Below, piece by piece: positions 25,956 through 34,598 of a stretch of DNA of 64,000 nt. The first letter of the stretch is position 1. Each line of letters opens with the position of its first letter. The translations under genes were made by a program, and so were the position numbers. The notes below the pieces were generated by a model, which saw nothing but the letters and a program-made list of their open reading frames with translations, ran no database searches and was not told the DNA's origin. Source of the DNA: Streptomyces paludis (lineage in GTDB: Bacteria > Actinomycetota > Actinomycetes > Streptomycetales > Streptomycetaceae); contig NZ_CP031194.1 in the NCBI RefSeq assembly GCF_003344965.1, positions 7,750,001-7,814,000 of the forward strand. Reading direction: 5' to 3'.

Positions 25956-27077
25956 TCAGGCTGCCGCTGTGAGTGGTCGGCCGCCCCATCGGATGCCTCT
26001 CTCGCTGCGGACGCGGGATCGTTCGCGTCGGTGGGCGGCCAAGACGTCGGGGTGCGGGGCGTTGGCGTTGCGCCAGCGCAGGTAGCGGTGCAGTTCGCGT
26101 GTCTGGACGGTGTGGTTGGGGTGCTGGGAGTTGGCGAGGGTGAACTGCCGAAGTGGTCCGAAGTGCGCCTCGATCGGGTTCGCCCAGGAGGCGTTGGTCG
26201 GGGTGAAGCACAGCTCGACCTTGTTCTTCTTCGCCCATCTCCTGATCCGCCAGTTCTTGTGGGCGGAGAGGTTGTCCATGACCACGTAGATCGGGGCGCC
26301 GTCCGGGCGGGCCGCGCGGATCGTTCGCAGCGCGGCCCAGGTGGGGCTGATGCCCTTGCGGCGACGGTTGACGCCCCACAAGGTGTCGTCGCCGACCGAG
26401 TAACAGCCGTGGAAGTAGGTGGTGCCGTGGGTGCGGTGGTATGTCGCGGGATGCCGCTCTGGGTTGCCCTGCTTCGCCCAGCAGGACCCGGCTGTGGGGC
26501 GGATGCCCAGCGGTCCGAACTCGTCGAAGGCGAAAGTGCGGTCTGGCCGTTGGGTGAGTGCGTACTCGATCCGGTCCAGCTTGGCGTCGTAGTCCGGGTC
26601 GCTGGATTCCTTCCAGGTCTTGGTGCGCTGGAAGGTGACCGAGTGGCGGGCGAGCAGACAGCGCAGGGCCTCGCGTCCGATCCGGATCGGACGCGAGACG
26701 TTCCGGCGTAAATGATCGGCGAGTTTCCGGACCGACCAGCGGGTGAAGGGCTTGCCCAGCTTCGTCGGGCGGGTGGTGGCCGTCTGGACGACGAAGTCTT
26801 CGTCATCAGGAGTCAGCAGGCGGGGACGGCCTCCCGCCCACTGAGGGTCCAGGCAGGCCAGCCCTATCTCGTTGAACCGGTGGATCACATCGCGCACGGT
26901 GTCCTCATCCGCCTGGACCAAGCGGGCGATGACGGGGACGGTGTTCCCGCCGGCCGAGGCCAGCAGCATCATCGCTCGCCGGTAGCGCACCGTGCTGGTG
27001 CTGCCCCGCCGCACGATCCGCTGTAGCTTCTGCCCCTCCTGATCGGTCAGTCTGCGGACCTTGACCGGTTGCGCCAC
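25956..27077 (-). CDS. IS630-family transposase
   Basis: 373 residues from GTG 27077, chosen because GGGGAGG sits 4 bases upstream; a longer frame starts at 27125. The N-terminal helix-turn-helix part (RRGSTSTVRYRRAMMLLASA, then DTVRDVIHRFNEIGLACL) is followed by a DDE catalytic domain: FAFDEFGPLGIRP (first Asp), YVVMDNLSAHKNWRIR (second Asp) and TPTNASWANPIEAHFGPL (Glu). All three acidic residues are present, so the enzyme looks intact. It would cut the TA-flanked terminal repeats listed here. Confidence 0.95.
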   Translation of the reverse strand: MAQPVKVRRLTDQEGQKLQRIVRRGSTSTVRYRRAMMLLASAGGNTVPVIARLVQADEDTVRDVIHRFNEIGLACLDPQWAGGRPRLLTPDDEDFVVQTATTRPTKLGKPFTRWSVRKLADHLRRNVSRPIRIGREALRCLLARHSVTFQRTKTWKESSDPDYDAKLDRIEYALTQRPDRTFAFDEFGPLGIRPTAGSCWAKQGNPERHPATYHRTHGTTYFHGCYSVGDDTLWGVNRRRKGISPTWAALRTIRAARPDGAPIYVVMDNLSAHKNWRIRRWAKKNKVELCFTPTNASWANPIEAHFGPLRQFTLANSQHPNHTVQTRELHRYLRWRNANAPHPDVLAAHRRERSRVRSERGIRWGGRPLTAAA

Positions 27078-27150
27078 CCAGCCTCCCCAAGCCGGTTGGA
27101 CGTCACAGCAACATCCAACCGGCACCAGCCTGCCCCGCCACCGCGACCAG

Positions 27151-27183
27151 CAACCCGGTGAACCTTCCCGGTCACAGCACTAG
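27151..27183 (-). repeat. Right inverted terminal repeat of IS630-family element
   Basis: Inverted copy of 25290-25322; it lies 74 bases upstream of the transposase start. Confidence 0.88.
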
Positions 27184-27190
27184 GGCCTGG

Positions 27191-27517
27191 TCAGAGCACC
27201 CGGCGGCCGGCGAGCGCCGCCACTTCCGTGAAGTACGCGCGGAACAGCGGCTCGTCGCCCGGCGGCACGCGGACCGCCTGCGTGTTGCGGTACCGGAAGG
27301 CGAGCCGGTCGGTGCCGTAGAGAACGGTGTCCGGATCCCGTACGACACCGAGGATCAGCTCACCGGGTCTGTCCGGCTTCTTGTAGAGCACCAGCGCCCC
27401 GAGCCAGCGCAGCGGCACCCGGAACCCGTACTCGATGCCGTCCAGCGGGAAGAGTTCGAACACCCCCCGGTCCACACGCAGATGCAGGTTCTCGTAGTCG
27501 AACGTGAGCGGATCCAC
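27191..27517 (-). CDS. Conserved hypothetical protein
   Basis: 108 residues from GTG 27517 (GGGGAGG 12 bases upstream). The frame is open to 27688, but the extra N-terminus is Arg-rich and unlike the rest. The protein is strand-rich with FDYENLHLRVDRGVFELFPL near the start, then GFRVPLRWLGALVLYKKPD and VPPGDEPLFRAYFTEVAAL at the end, resembling a small PH-like or beta-barrel fold. It ends 8 bases from the right end of the IS630 element, which sits between this gene and the convergent frameshifted gene. Function unknown. Confidence 0.6.
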   Translation of the reverse strand: MDPLTFDYENLHLRVDRGVFELFPLDGIEYGFRVPLRWLGALVLYKKPDRPGELILGVVRDPDTVLYGTDRLAFRYRNTQAVRVPPGDEPLFRAYFTEVAALAGRRVL

Positions 27518-27815
27518 GAGGGGACGGTACCTCCCCGGCCGGCACCGGCGACGACCGGGGCCCGGACCCTCGGCATCGCCGGCCGATACAAATTCAGCCA
27601 TCGGCCTGCGGCTGATCCACCGCCTGCGCCGGACGGTGGCCGATGTGACGGCCGTGCGGCGTGTCCGGCTCTCCCGCGCTGCCTTCACCGCCCTCGGCCA
27701 CCGGCATCACGAGTTCAGTCCCAGTTAAGCAAACTCCCCCATTTCCCACGGTGAACCGATTGTTGAAGGCGCCACGGGCTCGTAACCAGGCCGAATCGAC
27801 GGTGTTACTCCAGAG

Positions 27816-27956
27816 GTGTTTTCTCTAGTCTGGGCGGCGGCACCGGACATCACTGTCCTGATTGTGGTGCTGTTCGCGGCCCGCGGTGCCGTGTGGTCCC
27901 GCATCGACAACGATGTCAGACTGTGGGAAGACAGACTACGGAACAAGGACCGGTAG
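27816..27956 (+). CDS. Possible 46-residue membrane microprotein
   Basis: GTG start with CCAGAG just upstream, stop TAG 27954-27956. It has one hydrophobic stretch (DITVLIVVLFAARGAVW) followed by a charged tail (RLWEDRLRNKDR), so a single-pass membrane peptide is possible. It ends 62 bases before the PAS-LuxR gene. Third positions are mostly G/C but not as strongly as in neighbours. It may also be a remnant; low certainty. Confidence 0.33.
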   Translation: MFSLVWAAAPDITVLIVVLFAARGAVWSRIDNDVRLWEDRLRNKDR

Positions 27957-28018
27957 GCCCTCAGTCAATGTTGACGAGCCTGGCGCAGCCGTCCGAAGAA
28001 CCTTCTGTGAGGAACGGG

Positions 28019-28720
28019 ATGCACGAGAAGAGCAGTTATCGGACGGAACATCCGCACGCGGAACCCCAGTACATTGGTACACACCAATGGACGCCGTTCC
28101 GGTCGGCTGCCATGTTCGACTCCCTGTTTGAGCGCTCCGGAGTCGGAATGGCGGCCCTGAACCCACGCGGACGGATCCGGCAGGCCAACGATGCCTTGCT
28201 GGCCCTGCTCGACCAGAACAACTCCCAGTTACACGATGTTGAGTTCGCCGAACTCGTGCACCCCGATAGCCGCTCCCGACTACGGGTTGGCCTCGACCAG
28301 CTCAGCCGCGGTCGCACCGGGCGTTTTACCGAGTACGTCAAGGTCCCCCGCTCATGTCATGGCGCGGGCGGCAATCTGACGGCGTTGAGGGTGCGTACCG
28401 ACGTCCAGTGCGACAGCTCGCTTCTCGTGCTGCTTCAAGTCCCCCCGGCGCCCGCCGTGTGTCAGCCGGATGGTGCCCAGTCCGCTCTGCTGGGCGAGGC
28501 GGAGGCCAAGATACTCGAAGGGCTCGCCGCCGGCGCCTCCACCGTACAGTTGGCCAGTCAGCTGTACCTGAGCTGCAAGGGTGTCGAATACCACGTCAGC
28601 GCCATGCTCCGACGGCTCGGTGTGCCCAACCGGCCGGCTCTGGTCTCGCGTGCCTACGCGATGGGCATTCTCAACAGCGGCAGCTGGCCACCGAGGGTGC
28701 AGCAGGCGCACCTGCGTTGA
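28019..28720 (+). CDS. PAS-LuxR transcriptional regulator (PimM-type)
   Basis: 233 residues from ATG 28019, with GAGGAAC 4 bases upstream; the frame is open further left but lacks ribosome sites. Residues 32-140 form a PAS-like sensor domain (FDSLFERSGVGMAALNPRG, QANDALLALLDQN, ELVHPDSRSRL). Residues 157-216 are a LuxR-type helix-turn-helix (EAKILEGLAAGASTVQLAS, GVEYHVSAMLRRLGV). PAS-LuxR proteins of this size are the pathway-specific activators of polyene macrolide clusters and bind the operator CTVGGGAWWTCCCBAG. Two such sites are seen near the P450 and the PKS. Convergent with a second, related regulator. Confidence 0.85.
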   Translation: MHEKSSYRTEHPHAEPQYIGTHQWTPFRSAAMFDSLFERSGVGMAALNPRGRIRQANDALLALLDQNNSQLHDVEFAELVHPDSRSRLRVGLDQLSRGRTGRFTEYVKVPRSCHGAGGNLTALRVRTDVQCDSSLLVLLQVPPAPAVCQPDGAQSALLGEAEAKILEGLAAGASTVQLASQLYLSCKGVEYHVSAMLRRLGVPNRPALVSRAYAMGILNSGSWPPRVQQAHLR

Positions 28721-28804
28721 CTCCGGCTTCCGCAAGGCGGGGTGTCCGGGAGCCGGCTGAGACAGAAACACTCCTGCCCGGAGGGCCTTCCGGACGCCTC
28801 GTAC

Positions 28805-28844
28805 CCCGGATGTGGGCCGGACGCAGGTCCGGCCCACATCCGGG
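28805..28844. terminator. Perfect 18-bp stem between convergent regulators
   Basis: CCCGGATGTGGGCCGGAC is followed by GCAG and its exact complement. It lies midway between the two convergent regulator genes and can stop transcription from both sides. Confidence 0.85.
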
Positions 28845-28904
28845 ATGGATGGAACTGCCCACACGTGGCCCTGCGGGCCGCGTTCCCCCGGTTCCCGTCC
28901 GTCC

Positions 28905-29600
28905 TCATACCTCCACGTATGCCGGATGGACGGCGGGCGGCCAACTCTCCGTGCCTAATAAGCTCATGGAGTATGCCTTGGAGACCAGTTCGGTCCGGTT
29001 GAGGGCTTTGAATTTGCGCATCAAAGATGTTACGCGGTACTCCACTCCGCCCCTGCTCATGTGCAGAGCGACCGCCAGCTTGGTGGTGGACAGGCCGGCG
29101 GCGACGCCCTCAAGAATCTTGGCGTCCATCGGAGTGAGCAGCATTCCACGCTGAACAATGGCTTGTGCCTTGCCGACCCGGGAAGTATGGCTGACCAGTA
29201 CCAGAATGGAGTCGAATTCGCCACTCGATTTGACAACCGAGACGGCGATCAGATCGCCGAACAGCAGTGCGCCGTCCCGTCTGACAGCGATGATCTGTGT
29301 ATGGACGCGATCACGCTCGCCTGTTCTCAGCGAAGCCAGCTCACCATCGATAAATCTCCGTACCGTCGGATGCAGCAACGCAAGGAATGGACGGCCGTAA
29401 CTGTCCTGAGGTTTACGGTCGAACTGTGTGAGAAAATCGGTGTTGGCCTCACGCAGGCACAGCGCACCGTCCAGCATCGCCATACAGAGTCCGGCCTGCT
29501 CGAACATCGACTGGAAGATCTCGCTGCCCTCCAGGTACCGCTTCGCCGTGGCCGGCGGGGTGTAGGTCAATTCCGTGCCACGCGGTTCATTGTTGTTCAT
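28905..29600 (-). CDS. Second PAS-LuxR transcriptional regulator
   Basis: 231 residues from ATG 29600 (an alternative ATG at 29627 adds nine residues; neither has a strong ribosome site). The PAS domain spans about 25-145 (FQSMFEQAGLCMAMLDGAL, REANTDFLTQFDRK, RDGALLFGDLIAVSVV). The LuxR helix-turn-helix spans 155-215 (TPMDAKILEGVAAGLSTTK, GVEYRVTSLMRKFKALN). It ends with an SWPP motif also found in the first regulator. The two share architecture but only moderate identity. Polyene clusters often carry several LuxR regulators, and this one could act with or against the first. Target sites are likely the CTAGGGAATT elements. Confidence 0.85.
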   Translation of the reverse strand: MNNNEPRGTELTYTPPATAKRYLEGSEIFQSMFEQAGLCMAMLDGALCLREANTDFLTQFDRKPQDSYGRPFLALLHPTVRRFIDGELASLRTGERDRVHTQIIAVRRDGALLFGDLIAVSVVKSSGEFDSILVLVSHTSRVGKAQAIVQRGMLLTPMDAKILEGVAAGLSTTKLAVALHMSRGGVEYRVTSLMRKFKALNRTELVSKAYSMSLLGTESWPPAVHPAYVEV

Positions 29601-29783
29601 GGGTGTCGCCGCTCTCGTGAAAGGCATGACGGCGCCGGCGGATGGCGCTCACGATCTGGTGGTGTACGAGACATCGGGACCGCTTCCGAGACGGTTGTCC
29701 AAGGATTTCCGTGGCAACGGCCGTTTCCGAAGCCGGGCGAAGGGTCTTCGGGACCGAGGTTGACCAGTCCGGCGGATGTGCCT

Positions 29784-30245
29784 TCACACGCCCTCCGTCG
29801 GTGCCTGCCGTGTGGCGGGCGAGAGCGAGGTGGGGGTCTGCCAAGGGCGGTGTGCCGGTGACGACAGGACAGGCCGTGCCGGATGCCGTGTACCGCGCAT
29901 GACGGTGTGAGGGGCCACGCTGTGCCGTGCGCGGCCGGGGCGGCCCCGGCAGGTGATGGTGTTGTGGATGGCGACACTCGTCCGGGCGTCGTGTGCCGGT
30001 TGCCGCCGGGCGATGGGCGCGGTGACGGCAGAGGGTGAGAAGGGCACTGCCCACTCGTCGGCCAGGAAGCACCGGTCCTTGCACCTGGCGAAGGCTGCGG
30101 CGAGTCCCGGCGAGGAGGGACACGTGTCGTGTCCGGTCACCGCGGCGCTCGACCCGGTCGCGCGGGTGAAGGCGGTGCCGAGCAATTCCGCTTCCACCTC
30201 GTCCCATTGGCCCGGTACCCCGCCGCGTACGACGTAGGTCTTCAC
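29784..30245 (-). CDS. Hypothetical protein of 153 residues
   Basis: GTG start at 30245 with AAGGAAC immediately before it. Third codon positions are strongly G/C. The N-terminal part (KTYVVRGGVPGQWDEVEAEL, then HDTCPSSPGLAAAFARCKDR) looks like folded protein with several cysteines. The last 60 residues are Pro/Arg/Thr-rich and may be disordered or the result of read-through past the original end. No recognised family. It lies upstream of the second regulator on the same strand with 183 bases between them. Confidence 0.45.
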   Translation of the reverse strand: MKTYVVRGGVPGQWDEVEAELLGTAFTRATGSSAAVTGHDTCPSSPGLAAAFARCKDRCFLADEWAVPFSPSAVTAPIARRQPAHDARTSVAIHNTITCRGRPGRARHSVAPHTVMRGTRHPARPVLSSPAHRPWQTPTSLSPATRQAPTEGV

Positions 30246-31542
30246 GTTCCTTGATGACAGATCCGCCGTGAACGTTCCGCTTCGGTCCCTCCTTTTCCGC
30301 GTGCCCGGCGTGTCCGGCGGTGGCAGGAAGAGCCGAACCCGTGATTCGCGCAACTTCCCGGCCCGAGGCGCCCGGATCACCCGGCCTGCCTCGCCCCGCC
30401 GTCGGCTTTGCCGTCCTTTCCGGCCGGCCGTGACTCCGGCTCCTGCGACAGGACCCGTCCCGCCACGGCACTCCCGACCCCCGCCCGGCCCCACGGCCGG
30501 CTTCTGTCCGTATGCTCCGGCGCGGCACGGGTGCGGCGTTGTTCTCCTTGGTTTCTCCTGCCCGACATCACGCCGTACTGCACGGGTGCGCCGGATACCT
30601 CTTCGAATTCTCCCGGCGCGACGTTGGTTTCGGCTGTCCTGCCGGTCGGGGGAATCCTGTTCATTCCGGGGAGCGGGCCGTGAATAATTCGACCCTTACT
30701 GCGTCGTGCGGACCGCCCGGCGCACCGAACGGGATGGGGGATCCCGATCATTGATCTCCTGACTGTTCTTGTCGTCTTCATCTCTCGGCCCCGGAGAAGT
30801 TGTCCGGCCTGTTGCGGCCCCTTCAGCCGGCATCTCCTGTCCGTGTTCCTCCCGCCCTGTCCGGGGACACCAGTGCAGGGCAGCGGGATACGGCAGGCGG
30901 ACTTCACGGTTTGAGGTATCGGGATCGGTGTGAACTCACCGCTCCCAGGGCGCGTTGCCGATCTTCTGCGCCAATGCCGTTTCCGGCGGGCGCTTTTGGG
31001 CAGGGTGCTGACGGAGGGCGTCCGCCGGACCTCGCGGTCCTGAGGTCGCCGGGCCGCGGACACCTTGATCGATTCTGCCGATCCCGCAGGTCGACAGCTC
31101 CTTTTTCTGCTCCTCTCTCTGCCTGCGGCAGCCCTGATAACACCCCCGGCGAGACGGCAGATCGGGCCATCGCTCGATGGCTTCGCTTTACATAATTGCC
31201 CAGACTGTTCGGTGGAAACTGTCTTGTCAAGACGCCCCAGTGCGGACGGTCGAGCATCAGGTTTCGCTGCTCACTTCTGCTCGGAACGGGGCCCGCCCAG
31301 GGTTTGTCCAATGCTGCTTCAGGTTGCCCCGGAGCGCGCGGTTGACACTTTGGGCATGTGCATGACTTGAGCGATTCGACGGCTGCCTGGTTTCGGTAAG
31401 TATTTTCGATTCTTATCCGTTCCTGTGTGGGTTTGTCGTTCAGGCGGCGCCTGCCGACTGAAGCGATTGTCTAGGGAATTCCAGCAGGGGACGGCGTCAT
31501 TCTTCCGGTGCTACCTGCCCTCACGCGGAAAGGACGCGAGCC
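30246..31542. other. 1.3-kb gap upstream of the P450 gene
   Basis: No convincing gene on either strand; base composition is less G/C-biased than in the flanks, especially after 30750. It holds a PAS-LuxR-type operator at 31471-31486 and a perfect 6-bp dyad GTCTTG-T-CAAGAC at 31221-31233. A TTGACA at 31342-31347 has no matching -10 box. This may be an extended regulatory region or the scar of a lost gene. Confidence 0.5.
31471..31486. promoter_or_regulatory. PAS-LuxR (PimM-type) operator upstream of P450
   Basis: CTAGGGAATTCCAGCA matches 13 of 16 positions of CTVGGGAWWTCCCBAG, including the whole left half and the core. It lies 57 bases before the P450 start. Confidence 0.6.
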
Positions 31543-32694
31543 ATGACTATGGCCGAAGACGACATTCCCCAGATGGCATCCCTGGCCGCGCCGCTGCTCG
31601 GAGTCAATGAGGAACTGCGGGCGATGCAGGCGGAGCGCCCGATCTGGAAGGTCCGGACCTACGCGGGCGACGAAGCCTGGCTGGTGATGGGTGCTCCGGA
31701 GGTCAAGAAGCTCCTGGTCGACCGGCGGTTGGGCCGTTCGCATCCCGACCCGAGCAATGCGCCGAAGTACGTGCCGAGCCCGGTGTTCGAGCAGATCATG
31801 ACGGAATTCGAGCACCATGCCGAGCTTCGGTCGCTGCTCACGCCCTACTTCTCGCGCGCGTCCATGCGGGCGATCCAGCCGAAGGTCGAAGGGGCCGTGG
31901 CGGAACTGGTTGACGCGATGCTGGGCGGCGAACGCCCCGCGGACGTGCAGAAGGTGCTGGCGCGGCCGTTGTCCATGCGTGTGCTGTGTGAGCTGGTCGG
32001 CATTCCCGTGGCCGACCAGGAACTGGTCGGCCGGCTGCTGAGCGGGATGGCCGCGGGGGACGCTGAGGCCACCCTCGACACATACCTGGCCGAAATCGCG
32101 GCGCGGCGCCGCGCCGCACCGGAGAAGGACATGATCTCGGGGCTGGTCGCCGCGGGACAGACCGACGAGCGGATCGCGACGCTGATCGTCATGCTGCTGT
32201 TCGCCGGACACGAGAGCGTCGCCACACACATCGGCTTCGGTGTGGCCCGGCTGGCCACCGACGACGCGCTGCGTGAGGCGTTGATCAAGGACCCCGAGCT
32301 GATTGAGCCGATTGTCGAGGAGACGCTGCGCACCGCGAGCCACGGTGGTGGAGCGCAGCCCCACTACGCCAACGCGGATATCGAGATCGCGGGGGTGACG
32401 ATCCGGGCCGGAGACCTTGTGCTGCCGGACTTCGCGCTCGCCAACTTCGATGCCCGGGTCTTCGAGAATCCCGAAGCCGTGGACATCACACGCGAGCCCA
32501 ACTCGCACCTGGCGTTCGCGCACGGCATCTGGCACTGCCTCGGCGCGCCACTGGCCCGGATGGAGCTGCGCAGCGTCTACGCGACGCTGTTCGAGCGGGC
32601 ACCCACCCTCCGGCTCTCGGTGTCGCTCGACACGCTCAACAGCGAGGCGGAACAACTGTTCTCGGCCATGCCCGAGCTGAAGGTCACCTGGTAG
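31543..32694 (+). CDS. Cytochrome P450, polyene tailoring candidate
   Basis: 383 residues, ATG with GGAAAGGA 8 bases upstream. Motifs: I-helix AGHES at 221-225 (Ser where most have Thr), ExxR as EETLR at 259-263, an ALANFDARVF segment at 298-307 typical of bacterial CYP105/CYP107-like enzymes, and the haem loop FAHGIWHCLG at 325-334 with Cys332 as the ligand. The haem loop is slightly unusual (Ala-His after Phe in place of Gly-x). No membrane anchor, so soluble and ferredoxin-dependent; no ferredoxin gene is next to it. By context it probably oxidises the polyketide, for example the methyl branch to a carboxyl or a ring carbon. It is convergent with the exporter operon, 20 bases apart. Confidence 0.88.
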   Translation: MTMAEDDIPQMASLAAPLLGVNEELRAMQAERPIWKVRTYAGDEAWLVMGAPEVKKLLVDRRLGRSHPDPSNAPKYVPSPVFEQIMTEFEHHAELRSLLTPYFSRASMRAIQPKVEGAVAELVDAMLGGERPADVQKVLARPLSMRVLCELVGIPVADQELVGRLLSGMAAGDAEATLDTYLAEIAARRRAAPEKDMISGLVAAGQTDERIATLIVMLLFAGHESVATHIGFGVARLATDDALREALIKDPELIEPIVEETLRTASHGGGAQPHYANADIEIAGVTIRAGDLVLPDFALANFDARVFENPEAVDITREPNSHLAFAHGIWHCLGAPLARMELRSVYATLFERAPTLRLSVSLDTLNSEAEQLFSAMPELKVTW

Positions 32695-32714
32695 ACGACC
32701 GTGGTGGTTCGCCG

Positions 32715-34598
32715 TTACAGGCGCAGCGTGCTGACGAACTGGGACGTGTACAAGTGGGCGTAGGCGCCGTCCACGGCGAGCAGCTCGTCGTGGGTGCCCT
32801 GCTCCACGATTCGGCCCTGGTCCATCACAAGGATCAGGTCCGCATCGCGGATGGTGGACAGCCGGTGCGCGATCACGAAGCTGGTTCGTCCCCGGCGCAG
32901 CTCCGCCATAGCCTTCTGTACCAGCAGTTCGCTGCGGGTATCGACCGAACTCGTCGCCTCGTCGAGGATCAGCACGGCGGGAGAGGCGAGGAACGCCCGC
33001 GCCACCGTGATGAGCTGTTTCTCACCGGCGCTGATGCCCGCTGCCTCGTCGAGCACGGTGTCGTAGCCGTGCGGAAGGGTTCTCACGAAGTGGTCCACTC
33101 GCATCGCCTTGGCGGCGGCCACGATCTTCTCGCGGGTTACACCCGGGCGTCCGTACGCGATGTTCTCCGCCACCGTTCCCTCGAACAGCCACGTGTCCTG
33201 GAGCACCAGGCCGGTGCGCGAGCGGAGATCCTCACGGCTCATCGTCGCGATGTCCGTTCCGTCGAGCAGGATCCGCCCGGAGTCCGGCTCGTAGAAGCGC
33301 ATCAGAAGGTTGCCGAGTGTGGTCTTGCCCGCGCCGGTCGGTCCCACGATCGCGACCGTCGTTCCCGGCCGGACCGACAGGGAGAAGCCTTCGATCAGCG
33401 GGCGGTCCGGCGTGTAGCGGAACCCGACGTCCTGGAACTCCACCTGTCCGGCGACGTTGCCGGGGGTGACCGGATGAGCCGGGTCGGCCGACTGCTCGTC
33501 GGCGTCCAGGAAGTCGAAGACACGTTCGGCCGAGGCCAGACCGGACTGGAACCTGCCGACCACCGAGCCGATCTGGCCGGCCTGGTTGCTGAACTGGTTG
33601 GCGTACTGCAGGAACGCCTGCACCTCGCCGATGGACAACGCGCCCGTGGAGACCCGCAGCACACCGACAACCGCCACGGCGACATAGTTGAGGTTCGATA
33701 CGAAGATCAGCGCGGGCTCGACGGTCGCCGAGAGGAACGACGCCGCCCGGCCCGACTCGTACGTCGTCTTGTTGTGCTTGTCGAACTCCGCCTCGCTGAG
33801 AGTCTGCCGTCCGAACACCCGCACCAGTGTGTGGCCGCTGTACATGTCCTCGACGTGTGTGGCCAGGGCTCCTGTCGCGGCCCACTGCTCGGCGAACCTC
33901 GGCCGTGCCCGGCCACTCAGCTTCGCCGCGATCACCGCGCATACGGGAAGGCTCACCAGCAGCAGGGCCGCCAGCGGCGGCGAGATCACGAACATCACCG
34001 CGGTGAGCCCGGTCGCGTACAGAACAGCGGTGACCAGCTGGCTGAGGGTCTGCTGGAGCACCTGCTGCATGTTGTCGACGTCGTTGGTGACGCGGCCGAG
34101 AAGCTCGCCCCGCGGCTGCCCGTCGAAGTAACCGAGAGGCAGCTTGGCCAGCTTCTCCTCCACCCGTCGGCGCACGTCCCGGGCGACCGCCTGCACGACA
34201 TTCGCCGCGATCCTCTCCTGCGCGAAGTTCGCGGCCGACCCGCCCGCGTACAGTGCCACCACCGTCACCAGCACCGATGCCACCGCCGCGAAGTCGATAC
34301 CGTGACCGGGCAGGAAGTCGACCGTGCTGTACACGGACGCGAGGGTGGTCCGGCCCTCCGCGCGGAGCTGGTCCAGGGCCTCTGCCTTCGTCAGCCCCGC
34401 CGGCGTCGCCTGGCCTGCCACGCCGGCGACGATCAGGTCGGTGGCGTAGCCGAGGAGCAGCGGGGCGACGGTGTTCACCACGACTCCGGCGAAGCTCACC
34501 AGGAGCGCGATGGTGAGGACCAGCCGATGCGACCGCAGGAGCCGCGCGATCGCCCGTAACGTGCCCTTCGCATGGGTGACTCGCTTCTTCTCTTTCAT
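32715..34598 (-). CDS. ABC exporter half-transporter, catalytic subunit of a heterodimer
   Basis: 627 residues from ATG 34598, overlapping the upstream gene stop by 4 bases; the frame is open further but overlaps that gene. It has a transmembrane domain with about six helices (first LVLTIALLVSFAGVVVNTV near residue 30) and an ATPase domain. Walker A is GPTGAGKTT (about 418), Walker B LILDEATSSVD (about 541) with the catalytic Glu, and the switch is IAHRLSTI. The signature ISAGEKQL departs from LSGGQ. It pairs with the neighbour to export the polyketide, as NysG/NysH-type pairs are thought to do in polyene clusters. Confidence 0.9.
   Translation of the reverse strand: MKEKKRVTHAKGTLRAIARLLRSHRLVLTIALLVSFAGVVVNTVAPLLLGYATDLIVAGVAGQATPAGLTKAEALDQLRAEGRTTLASVYSTVDFLPGHGIDFAAVASVLVTVVALYAGGSAANFAQERIAANVVQAVARDVRRRVEEKLAKLPLGYFDGQPRGELLGRVTNDVDNMQQVLQQTLSQLVTAVLYATGLTAVMFVISPPLAALLLVSLPVCAVIAAKLSGRARPRFAEQWAATGALATHVEDMYSGHTLVRVFGRQTLSEAEFDKHNKTTYESGRAASFLSATVEPALIFVSNLNYVAVAVVGVLRVSTGALSIGEVQAFLQYANQFSNQAGQIGSVVGRFQSGLASAERVFDFLDADEQSADPAHPVTPGNVAGQVEFQDVGFRYTPDRPLIEGFSLSVRPGTTVAIVGPTGAGKTTLGNLLMRFYEPDSGRILLDGTDIATMSREDLRSRTGLVLQDTWLFEGTVAENIAYGRPGVTREKIVAAAKAMRVDHFVRTLPHGYDTVLDEAAGISAGEKQLITVARAFLASPAVLILDEATSSVDTRSELLVQKAMAELRRGRTSFVIAHRLSTIRDADLILVMDQGRIVEQGTHDELLAVDGAYAHLYTSQFVSTLRL

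Larger units (their letters stand above)
25290..27183. mobile_element. IS630-family element with passenger kinase-like gene
   Basis: Bounded by 33-bp inverted repeats with two mismatches, each starting C-TA-GTGCTGTGACCG. The TA at 25291-25292 and 27181-27182 is the likely duplicated target, as expected for IS630/Tc1-mariner transposition. Inside are the transposase and, downstream on the same strand, a P-loop kinase-like gene. At about 1.9 kb it is longer than a plain IS630 because of the passenger gene. Confidence 0.85.

Noticed and set aside
27733..27760. Half-site resembling a PAS-LuxR operator (GTGGGAAAT on minus) before the first regulator
   Set aside because: Only one half fits the consensus; the other half has four or more mismatches.
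31342..31370. TTGACA as -35 box of a promoter for the P450
   Set aside because: No acceptable -10 sequence at 16-19 bases and it lies 200 bases upstream of the gene.
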